This document shows, in pieces, positions 13,289 to 24,441 of a stretch of 64,000 bases of DNA. The notes under the pieces are model-generated. The model saw nothing but the letters and a program-made list of their open reading frames with translations. It did no database searches and was not told the origin of the DNA. The DNA lies in contig NC_080423.1 in NCBI RefSeq assembly GCF_029873635.1, positions 91,619,191 through 91,683,190 of the forward strand. The letters are read 5' to 3'. Both the position numbers and the translations under genes were made by a program. The DNA comes from Malania oleifera. Its lineage: Eukaryota; Streptophyta; Magnoliopsida; Santalales; Ximeniaceae. Each line of letters opens with the position of its first letter. Positions within the stretch are counted from its first letter, which is position 1.

Positions 13289-14475
13289 GATTCATTTGCA
13301 AAGATTAAGCCGAGATTAGGGCTTTTGATTAAAAAAATTTCTCTAAAATTTTTAGAGCTTCACTTCCACATACAAGCCTATATACTCCACCCTTTTTCAT
13401 TCCTTTGTTAAAACCAATTTGGTGGGAGTATTTTTGAGATTATCTAAAAGCTTATACTCTCATATTGATTGTTGATTTTAGGAGAGTTAAGCTCAAAAGT
13501 TCTCCCCAAAGATTTAATCTATAAATTCATTTTGTGGGGAAACCTGTTAAGCTTGTGAGTCTTTGCACTTTATTGCAAGACTCTTGCACTTGCTTGTGTT
13601 TTTTTTTTAAGAACATTCTTTTTGACAAGCTTGCTTTGCAAATATCTCTTGTGCTTAATCTTTTGAAAATCATTTTGAGATATTTTATTATACTCTTGGA
13701 ATTCTTTGAAACATTATTTGTGGTTGATATATTTATGTAGATTATTTCAAAGAAACTTTGTTTGCACACTCTCATACATTGACTGCACATTGACGTAATA
13801 TTGAGAGTAGTTTCACATATCTTCACTGAGTTTATATTTCCTATCATTTGGAAGTGTTTTGATTATTGCATGTGCGTATTGGTACAAATCTGCTTGTGTT
13901 TAGAAGCACTAGAATTGTACACAAAAATTTGATACTCACTATTGTATTTCAAGCATGGCCTAAGGGGGTGTTGATCTAACCCGTAAGGATCAGTAAGGCT
14001 TTCTCCATCCCGTAAGGAAAGTTTATAAAGATTGAGGTCAGCCCTAAAAATTTGACCTGATTGTAAACGGTGCCGCTCCACCCGTTAAGTGAGCAATAGT
14101 GGTAATCATTGAACTTGTGAGCTGAGGCGCGGATGTAGGCAGTATTGGTTGAACCCCAATAACATTTCTTGTGTCTGCTTTTAATTTCCGCAATTTAAAT
14201 TTCAACACTTGAATGTTTGTATTTGTGAATGATTGGGTTCAAATTGCATAGATAGACCCTAAGTTGCATAATACTAATTTGAATTAACTTAGGAGGAGAA
14301 ATTTTTAAATACCCAATTCACCCCCCTCTTGGGAATACACCAATTCCAACATTATACTTGTTAGTTTTTATAGTAAAGTATTTATAGACAGAAGTATGGT
14401 TTTATACAGTATTAAAGTAAAATAATGTTTTATACAACACTACAATATGTCAAAGTTTTATACAGATTTTATACG

Positions 14476-14650
14476 GAGCTTTACACAGTATTATAGCGTC
14501 CTTTATAGGGCTACAATACAGAGCTTTACACAATATTACAGCATCCTTATATAGGACTATAGTATAGAGCTTTACACAGTATTACAGCATCCTTATATAG
14601 GACTATAGTACAGAACTTTACATAGTATTACAGCGTCCTTTATAAGACTT
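14476..14650 (+). repeat. 46-bp tandem repeat in G1 LTR, about 4 copies
   Basis: Units begin GAGCTTTACACA or GAACTTTACATA near 14476, 14521, 14567 and 14613, each with TATTACAGC and CCTTTATAGG-like blocks. Confidence 0.75.
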
Positions 14651-15689
14651 GAAAACAATATTTTATATAGCATTACAGTATTTTAGATATTTTGTATAGA
14701 TTTATAGTATGACAGATTATACAAATTTGTGAAATGAAATCATGTTATTATATTGATTTGGAAATCGCATTATATGGTTTTAGAACCCTGATGGACCATA
14801 GCTAGGCACGTTACCGTAACCCCATAGTTACCAGTGCAACCACACTTCTTAGATAGAGTGTTGGTGGTATACAGTCGATTGTGCCATTGAAGTGTAGAGT
14901 TACCCCCTGGAGTCCGGACTAGCTGGGTAGGTCAATCGTACTCATAGTCATAGTTACATATATAGATATAGTTGACTTAGCCTGGTTAAGCCAACCATGG
15001 TTAGGTCCGGCCTATGGACCACACAACCCAGATCATGCAAGGTTAATACATGGCATTGTTGTTTATCCATCCAAGGCAATTCTTTTATGCATATATGCGT
15101 ATTTACTAATATAAAGTTATTGTTTTATACAGAGTATGATGAAAAAGGAAAATATGTACTTTTGAAATATATTTGTATATACGTGTTTACAGTTTTACAT
15201 GATTTCACAGTGGTAGAAAAGGTAAATAATGATTGTATTTTGGAATACTAAAACTCATAATACTACACACTAATAATAACCTATTCACACTTATTGAGAG
15301 GTGTCTCACCCCAAGAATTCAAACATTTCAGGAGATCCAGACAGACAGGTGGAGCGAGCTCCGAGGTAGAGGAGGTTGTGGTACTATCCTAGTTTCAAGG
15401 CAAGTGTTTGAGCTGGGAGATATGTTTTTGTATAATCCCTAGGACGTATGATGACTTTTTGGGATATATGTATAGTTATGTGTAGATGGATGATTAGAAC
15501 TCTGGTATTGTATATAAGTTTTAGGCACATTACATTTTCCGTTGCATAGATAGTATGTATTTATGAACAAGTATATCCCCGGTACCCCTTTTGGATCCAG
15601 GTTGACTTTGTTGATATTTTTTTGTATTAGAGTTTATTATGTGAAAAAAATAAATAAAACAATATAGCATAATTTTCGGGTTGTGACAG

Positions 15690-15703
15690 TTTGGTACTAG
15701 AGC
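15690..15703 (+). other. Degenerate primer-binding site of G1
   Basis: TTGGTACTAGAGCC lies one base after the LTR end. It resembles the initiator tRNA-Met site TTGGTATCAGAGCC with two changes. Confidence 0.7.
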
Positions 15704-16771
15704 CTAGGTTATTAGGTTCTGTAGACTTTAGTGCATAGCAGATGACAATACCAAAGTATAGGAATGGATCTTGATGAGGATAGGAAATGTGTAGATCATA
15801 TTTTTAGTGAGTCATTGTTGGAGGTTAAGATGAGGACTTAGGGTTTTGTTTCACAGCCTGGAGGCAGGAATTCCGTGACGATTTTTGTGTTTTTCCTGGA
15901 ATGATGATTTTAGGAAAGTCATGGTAAACTATCGTCGGTTTTTGTTTCTGAATGGTAAGACTGAACCTTAAATTAGGAATAAGGATGTTAATTCGAATGA
16001 TGGTAAAAGGATGTTTTATGGTTCATAGTTAGCATAACGTATTAGTTGTGTATGAAGTTAGGATTCTCAGACTATTCTCGTTCTATTTCAGGATAGACCC
16101 TAGGGATGGCAATGCAAATGTTGGTGGTGGTGATGATGTGGGACCTTCCAATATAGGCAGTGGTGATTTTGATACAGTATTACGTAGCGTCGCTCAGCAA
16201 GTAATGGCTGAGATAGCGATGAATTCAGGGGAGCAGGGTTGTCCACCAGCTCACCAGGGTTGTACGATCGAGTAGTTCACTAGAATGAATCCCTCGTCTT
16301 TTTTAGGAGGAGCCGACCCATTCGTGGTAGAGAACTAGGTCCAGGATATTGAAAAGACATTGCCAGTTCTCCCTTGCACCGAGGAGTAGAGAGTATCATT
16401 CGCTACTTTTAAGTTGACATGGAAGGCAAAACGCTAGTGGAAGTCAGTGAAGTTGCTAGAGGAGCAGAGGTCGATGCCTATAGCTATGACTTGGGGCTGC
16501 TTCAAGAAGGTATTCTTCGAGCAATACTTCCCCACTACTACTAGAAATGCTAAAGCGACAAAATTTATGAATTTGACTCGGGGGCACCTGACAGTCTACA
16601 ATACACAGCCAGATTCATAGATTTGTCCTGGTTTGCCCCATACATGGTGTTAGATGAGGAGAAGAAGGCGAGGAGATTTGAGGAGGGCCTGAGAGAGAGT
16701 ATTTATGAGCAAGTGGTGGCATTTAAGGTCCAGAATTTTTTCAGAATTAGTGGATAAAGCCACAGTGATTG
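15704..16771 (+). pseudogene. G1 gag, N-terminal part, many stops
   Basis: From about 16048 the forward frames read as a gypsy gag in pieces: an acidic, Gly-rich start, then FTRMNPSSFLGGADPF, then LLEEQRSMPIAMTWGCFKK and FFEQYFPTTTRNAKATKFMNL. The second half matches G2 gag (50224-49830, minus strand) motif by motif. Stops and frameshifts interrupt it repeatedly, mostly as TAG or TGA where Trp, Gln or Arg would be expected. It is cut at 16771 by the solo LTR S1 and resumes at 33411. The stretch 15704-16047 is the untranslated leader with nothing recognisable. Confidence 0.8.
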
Positions 16772-16854
16772 TGTAATGACCCGAATTTTAAAAGTGGAAT
16801 TTAAATAATAAAAGAAAGGGGAATGGAAGTTGGGAAAAGAGGGGAAGCTGCCAA

Positions 16855-17035
16855 GCTTCATCGATGAACACAAGGTTTCGTTGACGAAGGCTTTAAAGAT
16901 TTTGTCGATGAACATAGGGTTTTGTCAACGAGAAAATGCCGAGATAGGGTTTCTGAACTGACTGAATTTTGTCAACGAGGAGTGGATTTCGTCGACGAAA
17001 TTTGTGAAGGGCTCGTCGACGAAGGTCGGGCTCGT
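16855..17035 (+). repeat. Array of TCGTCGACGA-like palindromic motifs in S1 LTR
   Basis: About eight copies of TCGTCGACGA or one-to-two-base variants (such as TTGTCAACGA and TCGTTGACGA) precede the TATA box. G1 (11540-11660) and, in inverted orientation, the G2 LTR (52530-52562) carry related words. Confidence 0.75.
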
Positions 17036-17052
17036 CAACTAATTTCGCTGTC

Positions 17053-17060
17053 TATATATA
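17053..17060 (+). promoter_or_regulatory. TATA box in S1 LTR
   Basis: TATATATA about 20 bp after the palindromic motif array, followed by a CTCTCTCTC leader near 17100. It is the probable core promoter. Confidence 0.6.
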
Positions 17061-17521
17061 TGAAAAATCTGATTTTTATTTCATTGCAAGCTTCCTCTTG
17101 ACTCTCTCTCTCTCTCTCCTCTTCGGCTCTCTCACTCTCTCTCTTCGATTTTGGGCTAGTTTTACGCCGGATCAAAGATTTGAGGCTACCACAACGCTCC
17201 TAGCAAAGTTCGCTGCAAGTTTTCTAGAGCGAATCGTTGGGAAAACGAAGTTGGAAATCATCCCTGGGTTGAGGTAAGGCTTTTTAAGCCAAATTAGACT
17301 TTATGGTAGTTACAGAAATTGATGTACGCATGAAAATACTGATGTTTAGTACTGGGGGTTCTGAGTTTCAGGGTGTTGATCAGGAAGTCATACGGGGGTT
17401 AGCCTAGGATATTTTGGGGGCTTTCTCAGTAGCCAGGTAAGGGAATAAACTAAAGTAGTTATTTTCCATGCATGTTATTATTAATTATGAGCACATTTAT
17501 TTTCAGAAAAACCTATGCTAT

Positions 17522-20500
17522 TGTAGACACCCCAATTTTACCCAGGCCCAATATTATTATTATTATATTACTATTATTATTTTCATTTTTATTTTCATTA
17601 TTATTACCTTTGTTATTTTTAAATATTATTATTATTATTAGTATTTTTATTTATTATTATTATTATTCTTATTCTCATTATTATTTATTTATTTTTGTTA
17701 TTACTATTATTATTATTTTTTTGTTATCATTTTTAGTATTTTTTATTATTATTTACATTATTATTTTAGATATTATTTTATTAGTATGGTATTATTTTTA
17801 TTATTATTACTTTACTATTATTTTGCTTATTTTTATTTTTCTTGATTATTATTATTATTATTTTTATTATCGTTAATATTATTTATTTATTATTATCTTT
17901 ATTATTATTATTATTAGTATTATTACTATTTTGTTGTTATTATTATTATTATTATTTATTTACTTATTATTATTATCATTAGTATTTTTATCTCTCTTAC
18001 TATTATTATTATTGTTATTTATTTTTGGTATTATTAGTATTATGTTATTATTTTGTTATTATTATTATTATTATTGTTATCAATCATTATTAATATTATT
18101 GTTATTATTATTATATTTATGTGATTTAGGGTTTTGGGGTGGAGGAGCCTATTTATAGGCTCTTTCTCCCAGCCAAAAGGAAGGGGGGGCTGCGCACAGC
18201 ACAGCACGGAGGCAGCACACAGCCAAACGAAAAAAAATTTGCTTTCTTTTCTCCTTCTTCTTCTTCTTCTTCTTCTTCTTCTTCTTCTGCTTTCAGCCAC
18301 CATCTCCCGCAGTATAGCTCTCCTCCGTCCTGCACGCTGCCTGCACGCCACGCGACTAACAGCCCCACTCGGCGTCGCCGTCGCCAGTGTCCTCCAACAG
18401 CAGCCATAGCCACCAACCCTCACCAGTCCTCGCTCACACACGGCAACACCCTTGCCGCCAACCCGAGGCTCCCTCCACGGCAGAACAGAGCCCACCGCAG
18501 CAGCCCCTGCAGATCACGGCAGCATCTCCATAACCAGCAGCTCCGGCGGAATCATCGCAGACCCCACCAGCAACCGTTGCCAGACTGCTGCACTCCGGCG
18601 ACACCACTCATGGCCACTGGTTCCTCCGGCCATCCCTGCAACACGAGAACACCCGGTGAGTCCCCCCCTGTCTCCTGTTTCTGTAAATTCCTGCACACAC
18701 ACACACACCGTTTCATGCATGCGAGACACACCCACGCACCCCAGCACCTGCACTGTATATACTATATATTTTATATAGATTTATTTATTTATTTATCCAT
18801 TTTTTTTGTTTGAAGTTCACTTCTTTATTATTGAATGCTTAATATTATCTAAACTTATATGTATCTTAGTGTTGGTTTATTATTTTCATTTATATATTGA
18901 TCATACTACTATTATTATTGGTATATTATTATTAATAATATTATTATATTGTTCATATACTATTATTGGTTATATTATAATTAATCTATTAGTATTACGA
19001 TTATATAAATTGTGTTAATATTATTATTATGTTACTTGTACATTATTATTGGTGGTATTAGTACATTGTTTATGTGTTATTATTATAAGCACAAGTATAC
19101 TATTGTACATATTAAATAATACTATTATTGTTGGATTATTATTATCATTATTATTATTATTATTCTTTTATTATGTATTCGTTTTGTATTATTATTAAAG
19201 TGTTTATATAACTATCGTAATAAAGCTTTTATTATTATTGTGTATTGACATGGTTGGCATATTTATTGTGTTATATATTTTTGCATATTTATGTGGTTCT
19301 TATTAGTGCCTTATATATTTATATTCATGTTAGTATTGATTGCATATTTTAATTGTATACTTAATTTGCATGCACACTTATTATCATTATTGCCATATAT
19401 GTTTATTTGCATATTTATATTATTATCGAACGTACATTTTATTGTATAGCTAGCATATTTCTACTATTATTAGTGTAATTGCCTCATATAGTTATTTGCA
19501 TATTCATTGCGCATTCTGTTGTATATTTGATTACACATGTATTTTCATATTTCCACGTTAGGTTTTGGTATATTTCCTAATTATCACATGTTTCCATATC
19601 GTACCCATGTATATTGGCATAATAGATTATAATTTGAATTGTTGCCATAATTTCGTCTTATTTGTTTCTATGTTGTTTATATTTAATTTCTAGGGTTTGA
19701 ATTATTGTCACGTTTCCTTTATTGTTAATCCTAGGGTTTTGTTAGTATTATGTCAAAGTTTTGATTATTTATAGTTAGGATTTATGCATGTATTTGTTAA
19801 GATATATTATTATCATATTGTATAGTTTACATTCTAATTGTAGGGTTGATTTGTTTCTTTAATTATTTCCATATTGTATATATGTATATATATTGTTATA
19901 TTATTATATTATTGTCGCGATTATTTTATTGTTATTGTTGTAGCGAATATTACTATAGTGTATATTGTTATATTGTTATATGGTATATATATGAGTATAA
20001 TGTTATATTAAGTATATTGTTATATTTAGTACTCTTAGATCACACGTTCATATTAAGAATATTGGCATATTTTAGTATTATATTAAGTTTAGTATTTTAT
20101 TCTATATTATTATCATCATTATTATTATGTTTTGTATTATTTATTAGTGTATTTTTTTTAGTATTCTAATATATATGGTATCGTTTTAGTAATTCTAGTA
20201 TCTTCATATATATAGTATATGGTGTTTTGTTGATAATTATGTGTAGTTTAATTTCTTAGTGTATTATCTCATTAACATATATTAAAACCTCCCATACTAG
20301 TATTTCCCTATAAAAATTTTATATATCATTTCAAAATTTTTGGGAGTGTATTTTCTTAATTATAATCCCTATGATTTAATTGTAAGGGGTATTAGCCTTT
20401 GGGCATCACGTACCCTAAGCTCTGAGGGAATATATGTATATATTTATTTATTTTCCTATGTATTTATAAATTCATAAAAAGGAGTAATGTAAAGATTTAT

Positions 20501-20769
20501 TAGATTAACTTAGGGATAATTTTAAATTAATTAGGTGCCGTTCTTAAGAACGGGCGTGTAGGGGGTGCTCGTACCTTCCCCTCACGTAACCGAACTCCCG
20601 ACCCCAACTCTGGTAATGTAGACCGATTCTACCCCTAACGGGGTAGTGATCATGTGTTCTAACCGCACTAAAGATTAGTGGCGACTCCTACACCATATTT
20701 TTCCTGAAAATATTAAAATAATTTTAATTTCGCCGCCCGGGGCACACGCGCTCCCGGGACGCCGTGACA
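17522..20769 (+). mobile_element. 5' LTR of B2
   Basis: 3248 bp, starting TGTAGACACCCC and ending CGCCGTGACA. It opens with about 600 bp of ATT-type low-complexity sequence, then a TATA box (18150), a GC-rich leader with a CTT microsatellite (18255-18290), a donor-like CCG/GTGAGT at 18655, a long AT-rich middle, and the terminal block shared with the B1 LTRs (about 20330-20769). Long translations on both strands (poly-Leu, poly-Ser, poly-Glu) derive from the microsatellites and are not genes. Confidence 0.9.
18150..18157 (+). promoter_or_regulatory. TATA box in B2 5' LTR
   Basis: TATTTATA sits just before the GC-rich leader. The 3' LTR copy is at 29335-29342. Confidence 0.6.
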
Positions 20770-20772
20770 GCT

Positions 20773-20790
20773 TGGCGACTCCACTGGGGA
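20773..20790 (+). other. Primer-binding site of B2 (tRNA-Arg type)
   Basis: TGGCGACTCCACTGGGGA, three bases after the LTR end. It differs from the B1 site by one base (A for G), consistent with a CpG transition. Confidence 0.85.
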
Positions 20791-22239
20791 CCTAGAGAGT
20801 CGAGCCATTAATTAATTAGAAATTATCCCAAGTTCTAATTTGATAAATCTTTTAATTACTCCATATTTTGTAAATATTGTAATTTGTAAATAACTTTACT
20901 TAATTGTAAATATTTTGCTTCCATAATTTACAAATAACTCTACTTAATTAAAAATATTTTGTTTCCTAATTGTGTGAATATTAATTGTAGATATTTTGTT
21001 TCTAAATATTCTAAATTGAGCATATTAATTGTAAGATATTTTGAATAAGTAGATATTTTGTATACTAATCGTAAATATTTTGCTTCCATAATTTTTTTAA
21101 GTAAGTATATTAACTAACAATATTTTGTTTCCAAATTTCTTTTTTTTTGAATAAACATATTAATTGCATATATTGTGTTTCATTATTTGTAGATAGTAGA
21201 TATCTTGTTTCCATATTGTTTATAGCATATGAATAAATGTGGGGATAGCGGGATTAGGTTAAATTTAAATTCACACACTCTCACGCTCTATACCCGAACT
21301 TTCCTTACTAGGATTAGATAGGAGTGTAATAGGGTTTGTCCCCACGTGGCAGGGCTTGTGGGGACCCGCGAACCACTCCACTCAGTTTAAACTTTGTCCA
21401 AACCCCTTTTGGGTGAGGATGGAGGTTAGATTGGGAACCTTTGTATATAGGGATTAGAGCTTACCCACACATACTTGTCTATAGTCTTCCCTAACTAGGA
21501 TAGAGCCATGAAGAACCCTATATATACGTACCTACCCTAGGTTGGGACAGGAGCCACATCCTTCTCCATGAATAGTGTGTTGTATATATGTTGTGGAATA
21601 CTTTGTATTATATCATACATTTGACATATATTTAGACATACATACTACTTAGCCAGTATTCAAAAAAAGCCCAGTAATGAGACAAAGGCCCATCCTTTCA
21701 AAATGAAGCACTTGGCCCAACTATTTTAAAATATGGGTCGGCCCAACCCTTTTCAAATAACTCGGGCCCAATTTTTTGAGAAATAACAAGTATAGGCCCA
21801 ACCTTTTCCTAAGTAAAAATTCGGCCCAGACCTAATTTTCCAAAATGGGTCAAACCTAATTTTCAAAAATGGTCTTTGGCCCTATTACCCTAAAAATCTG
21901 GGCCAATATTTTCTAAACAATCCAAGCCCAAATCCTTTTAAAACTAGGGCTTGATCCCATCATGAAATATATTGAAGCTCATATTTTAATATACTTGAGG
22001 CCAAAATGCACATTAAAGTCCACAAGCCCGTATTGAACAAATCCCATGGGTTGACCAACCTGGGTCAACCCCAACCTCAGATCATAATTTGACCATTCAC
22101 AGAATCTAAGGAACATTGACCGTCATCAAGGAGAAGAATGATTGAGGGAAGAATTGAATTGAAATTGTGATTGTCTTAATCTTGAAATCTCTCATTAGTG
22201 GGACTTTTCCTAGAATGCTGACAAAGTAGTTAGTTAGGT
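20791..22239 (+). mobile_element. B2 untranslated leader
   Basis: No coding signal. The AT-rich, weakly periodic 20870-21200 and the block 21230-22240 match the B1 leader (2180-3240) in order. This defines the leader shared by the two B elements. Confidence 0.75.
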
Positions 22240-22840
22240 TACATTACATCCATGCATTCATGCATAATTTCACACATAATCATGCATGATAGGTCACATG
22301 CATGGTCATATCTCTATTGGTATGTGTAATTGCACTAGTTACATCCATGCACAAAATTCATTGCATCCATGCATTCATGCATAATTTCACACATAATTAT
22401 GCACGATAGGTCACATGCATGTTCATATCTCTATTTGTATGTGTAATTGGACTAGTTACATCCATGCACAAACATTCATTGCATCCATGCATTCATGCAT
22501 AATTTCACGCATAATCATGCACGATAGGTCACATGCATGGTCATATCTCTATTTGTATGTGTAATTGCACTAGTTGCATCCATGCACAAACATTCATTGC
22601 ATTAATGCATTCATGCATAATTCCACACATAATCATGCCCGATAGGTCACATGCATGTTCATATCTCTATTTGTATGAGTAATTGCACTAGTTACATCCA
22701 TGCACAAACATTCATTGCATCCATGCATTCATGCGTAATTTCACACATAATCATGCACGATAGGTCACATGCATGTTCATATCTCTATTTGTATGTGTGA
22801 TTGCACTAGTTACATCCATGCACCAACATTTATTACATCT
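22240..22840 (+). repeat. 118-bp tandem repeat, about 5 copies, in B2 leader
   Basis: The word GCATCCATGCATTCATGC (or a close variant) recurs at 22364, 22481, 22599 and 22717, a period of 117-118 bp, with a partial first unit near 22245. Each unit has CACGATAGGTCACATGCATG and TTGCACTAGTTACATCC. B1 has a single equivalent unit near 3220-3400, so the amplification happened in the B2 lineage. Confidence 0.92.
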
Positions 22841-23007
22841 TATGGTCATGCATTAGATACTCACACATTCATGCCTTACATAATCATGCATTCACGATTC
22901 TAAAAAGGGAAGGTTTTGGTTTGCAGTGCCTAGCCACAGAATTCATCTGAGCAAGCAACATTGAGACTGTCACGCATCAATACAATACCAGGAGAAGGGC
23001 AAAAGAA

Positions 23008-24441
23008 ATGAGTGAACAATTGGAAGGTAGAGTCCTGGGCATAGAACAAGGACAGGAAGAATTGATTGAAAAAATGAGTAAAATTATGGAATTGTTGATG
23101 AACAAAGGAAAAGCGGTACAAAATGATTCTGAAACAGATATAGACCCTACTCATCCTCCAGGGTTCACCCTAAATCATGGACAAACATCAGCTCCACCAC
23201 CGGGCGTCATGGGGGATCCAATGCCAGATATGCCTCCATTTATCCCAATTGTGCCAGCACAAGGGTTTCCAGTGGCAGGGGCTTCCCCCTTAGCAACTCT
23301 TGATATGGGGATAAATAGATCTGAGTCTGAGCGTCGTTGTGATGTATTGGAGGAATGCTTGAAAGCAATTGAAGGGTATAATATATTTGACTCCGTTGAC
23401 CCTAATGACCTTTGCCTAGTACCAAAGGTCACTTTGCCGCCAAAATTCAAGTTGCCGAATTTTGAAAAATTCGATGGGACCCACTGTCCTCGGACCCACC
23501 TGCGCCTGTATTGCCAAAAAATGGCTGCACATACTGATGATGAAAGGTTGATGATGCATTGCTTTCAAGATAGTTTGACTGGAGCAGCTATTAGATGGTA
23601 CATTCAGCAGGATTGAGCTCGAATTCGTACTTGGAAAGATCTGGCAAATTCCTTCATAGCTCAGTACCGCCACGTGATAGAAATGGCACCTGATCGCATG
23701 ACCTTACAAAGCATGCAAATGAAACCTAATGAAACATTCAGAGAATATGCATATAGATGGAGGGACATGTCCATCCAAGTGAGCCCTCCAGTGGAAGATA
23801 GGGAGACTATCTCCCTATTCGTGAATACATTGAAAGATCCCTACTTCGGGCATCTCCTAGGGGCAACCCCACATGACTTTATGGATATTGTTGCTACTGG
23901 AGAGAGAATTGAAACGGCCATCAAAGTCGAAAGAACCAAAAGTGGTGATGCAGAAACTGACCCGAGTAAGAGGAAGAAAGACGAGGAAGCACAGATGATT
24001 CAGGGGCATCATTACCAAGAGGGTAAAACCCGGTGGACAAATAAGAATTTTGCCTACAAGCCCACAGTACATCAGATAGTGCATTCAGGTGCGCAACCCC
24101 AAGCAGTTTCCTTCGGACCTAAACCTATTTCAAGGCAGCTGAATGTTCAGGACACGGGAGGGAGCTCCCTAATGGAAAGAAAGAGAAAAGAAGTTCAACC
24201 TATTCCGATGACATATGCAGAATTGTTCCCGCAATTGGTGGAAATTAAAATGGTTGCGCCAATACCAGGATTGTTGCTACAATCCCCTTTCCCAAGGTGG
24301 TACGACCCAAATGCTCAATGCGAGTATCATTCTGGGGCAATAGGTCATTCAATCGAAAAATGTTGGCATTTCAAGCATAAAGTACAAACCTTAAGAGATT
24401 TGGGTCTATTGGCAATTGACATGGAGGAGCCTGTTGTGTAA
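23008..24441 (+). pseudogene. Tat/Ogre-like gag with one in-frame TGA (B2)
   Basis: A single frame of 477 codons runs from ATG 23008 to TAA 24439, broken only by TGA at 23614-23616. It opens with a short coiled-coil-like stretch (EQLEGRVLGIEQGQEELIEK), then a Pro-rich linker (about residues 50-95), then the retrotransposon gag core with KFKLPNFEKFDGT, GAAIRWYIQQD, the stop, then RTWKDLANSFIAQY, FREYAYRWRDM and LVE-type C-terminal blocks ending in a CEYHSGAIGHSIEKCWHFK knuckle-like motif. These blocks are characteristic of Ogre/Tat gag. The stop lies where Arg is expected before ARIRTW, consistent with CGA to TGA. No pol follows. The product would assemble the particle, so the element is defective or dependent on helpers or readthrough. 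Confidence 0.85.

Larger units (their letters stand above)
12353..14351 (+). mobile_element. Ty1/copia solo LTR with TTATA target duplication
   Basis: This 1999-bp LTR starts TGTTGATCTTATGGGTC and ends CCAATTCCAACA. It is flanked by TTATA at 12348-12352 and 14352-14356, a perfect 5-bp duplication. It is related along its length to the C2 LTR at 52568-54476, with a similar start, a similar end around CAATTCACCCCCCTC, and the same internal array of GCGACCGAAC-like motifs (12790-13160). A TATA box lies at 13278. No internal region is present, so it is a solo LTR formed by LTR-LTR recombination. Confidence 0.93.
11474..15688 (+). mobile_element. 5' LTR of gypsy element G1, interrupted by a copia solo LTR
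   Basis: The LTR starts TGTAGAGACCCGAA and ends TTGTGACA, with about 2.2 kb of its own sequence after removal of 12353-14356. It has short GTCAACG-type motifs near 11550-11660, a TATA box at 11681, donor-like sites at 11905 and 12080, a 46-bp tandem repeat (14476-14650), and a hairpin TGAGAGGTGTCTCA at 15295-15308 followed by the acceptor-like ATTTCAGG at 15326. The terminus is followed by a degenerate tRNA-Met-type PBS and then gag. It belongs to a Tekay/Del-like chromovirus, judged from the pol it precedes. Confidence 0.85.

Noticed and set aside
17472..18813. Open frames rich in Leu, Ile, Tyr, Ser and Glu in the B2 5' LTR, repeated at 28666-30001
   Set aside because: They arise from ATT and CTT microsatellites and a GC-rich leader. 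The same frames occur in both LTRs and on both strands, as expected for LTR sequence.
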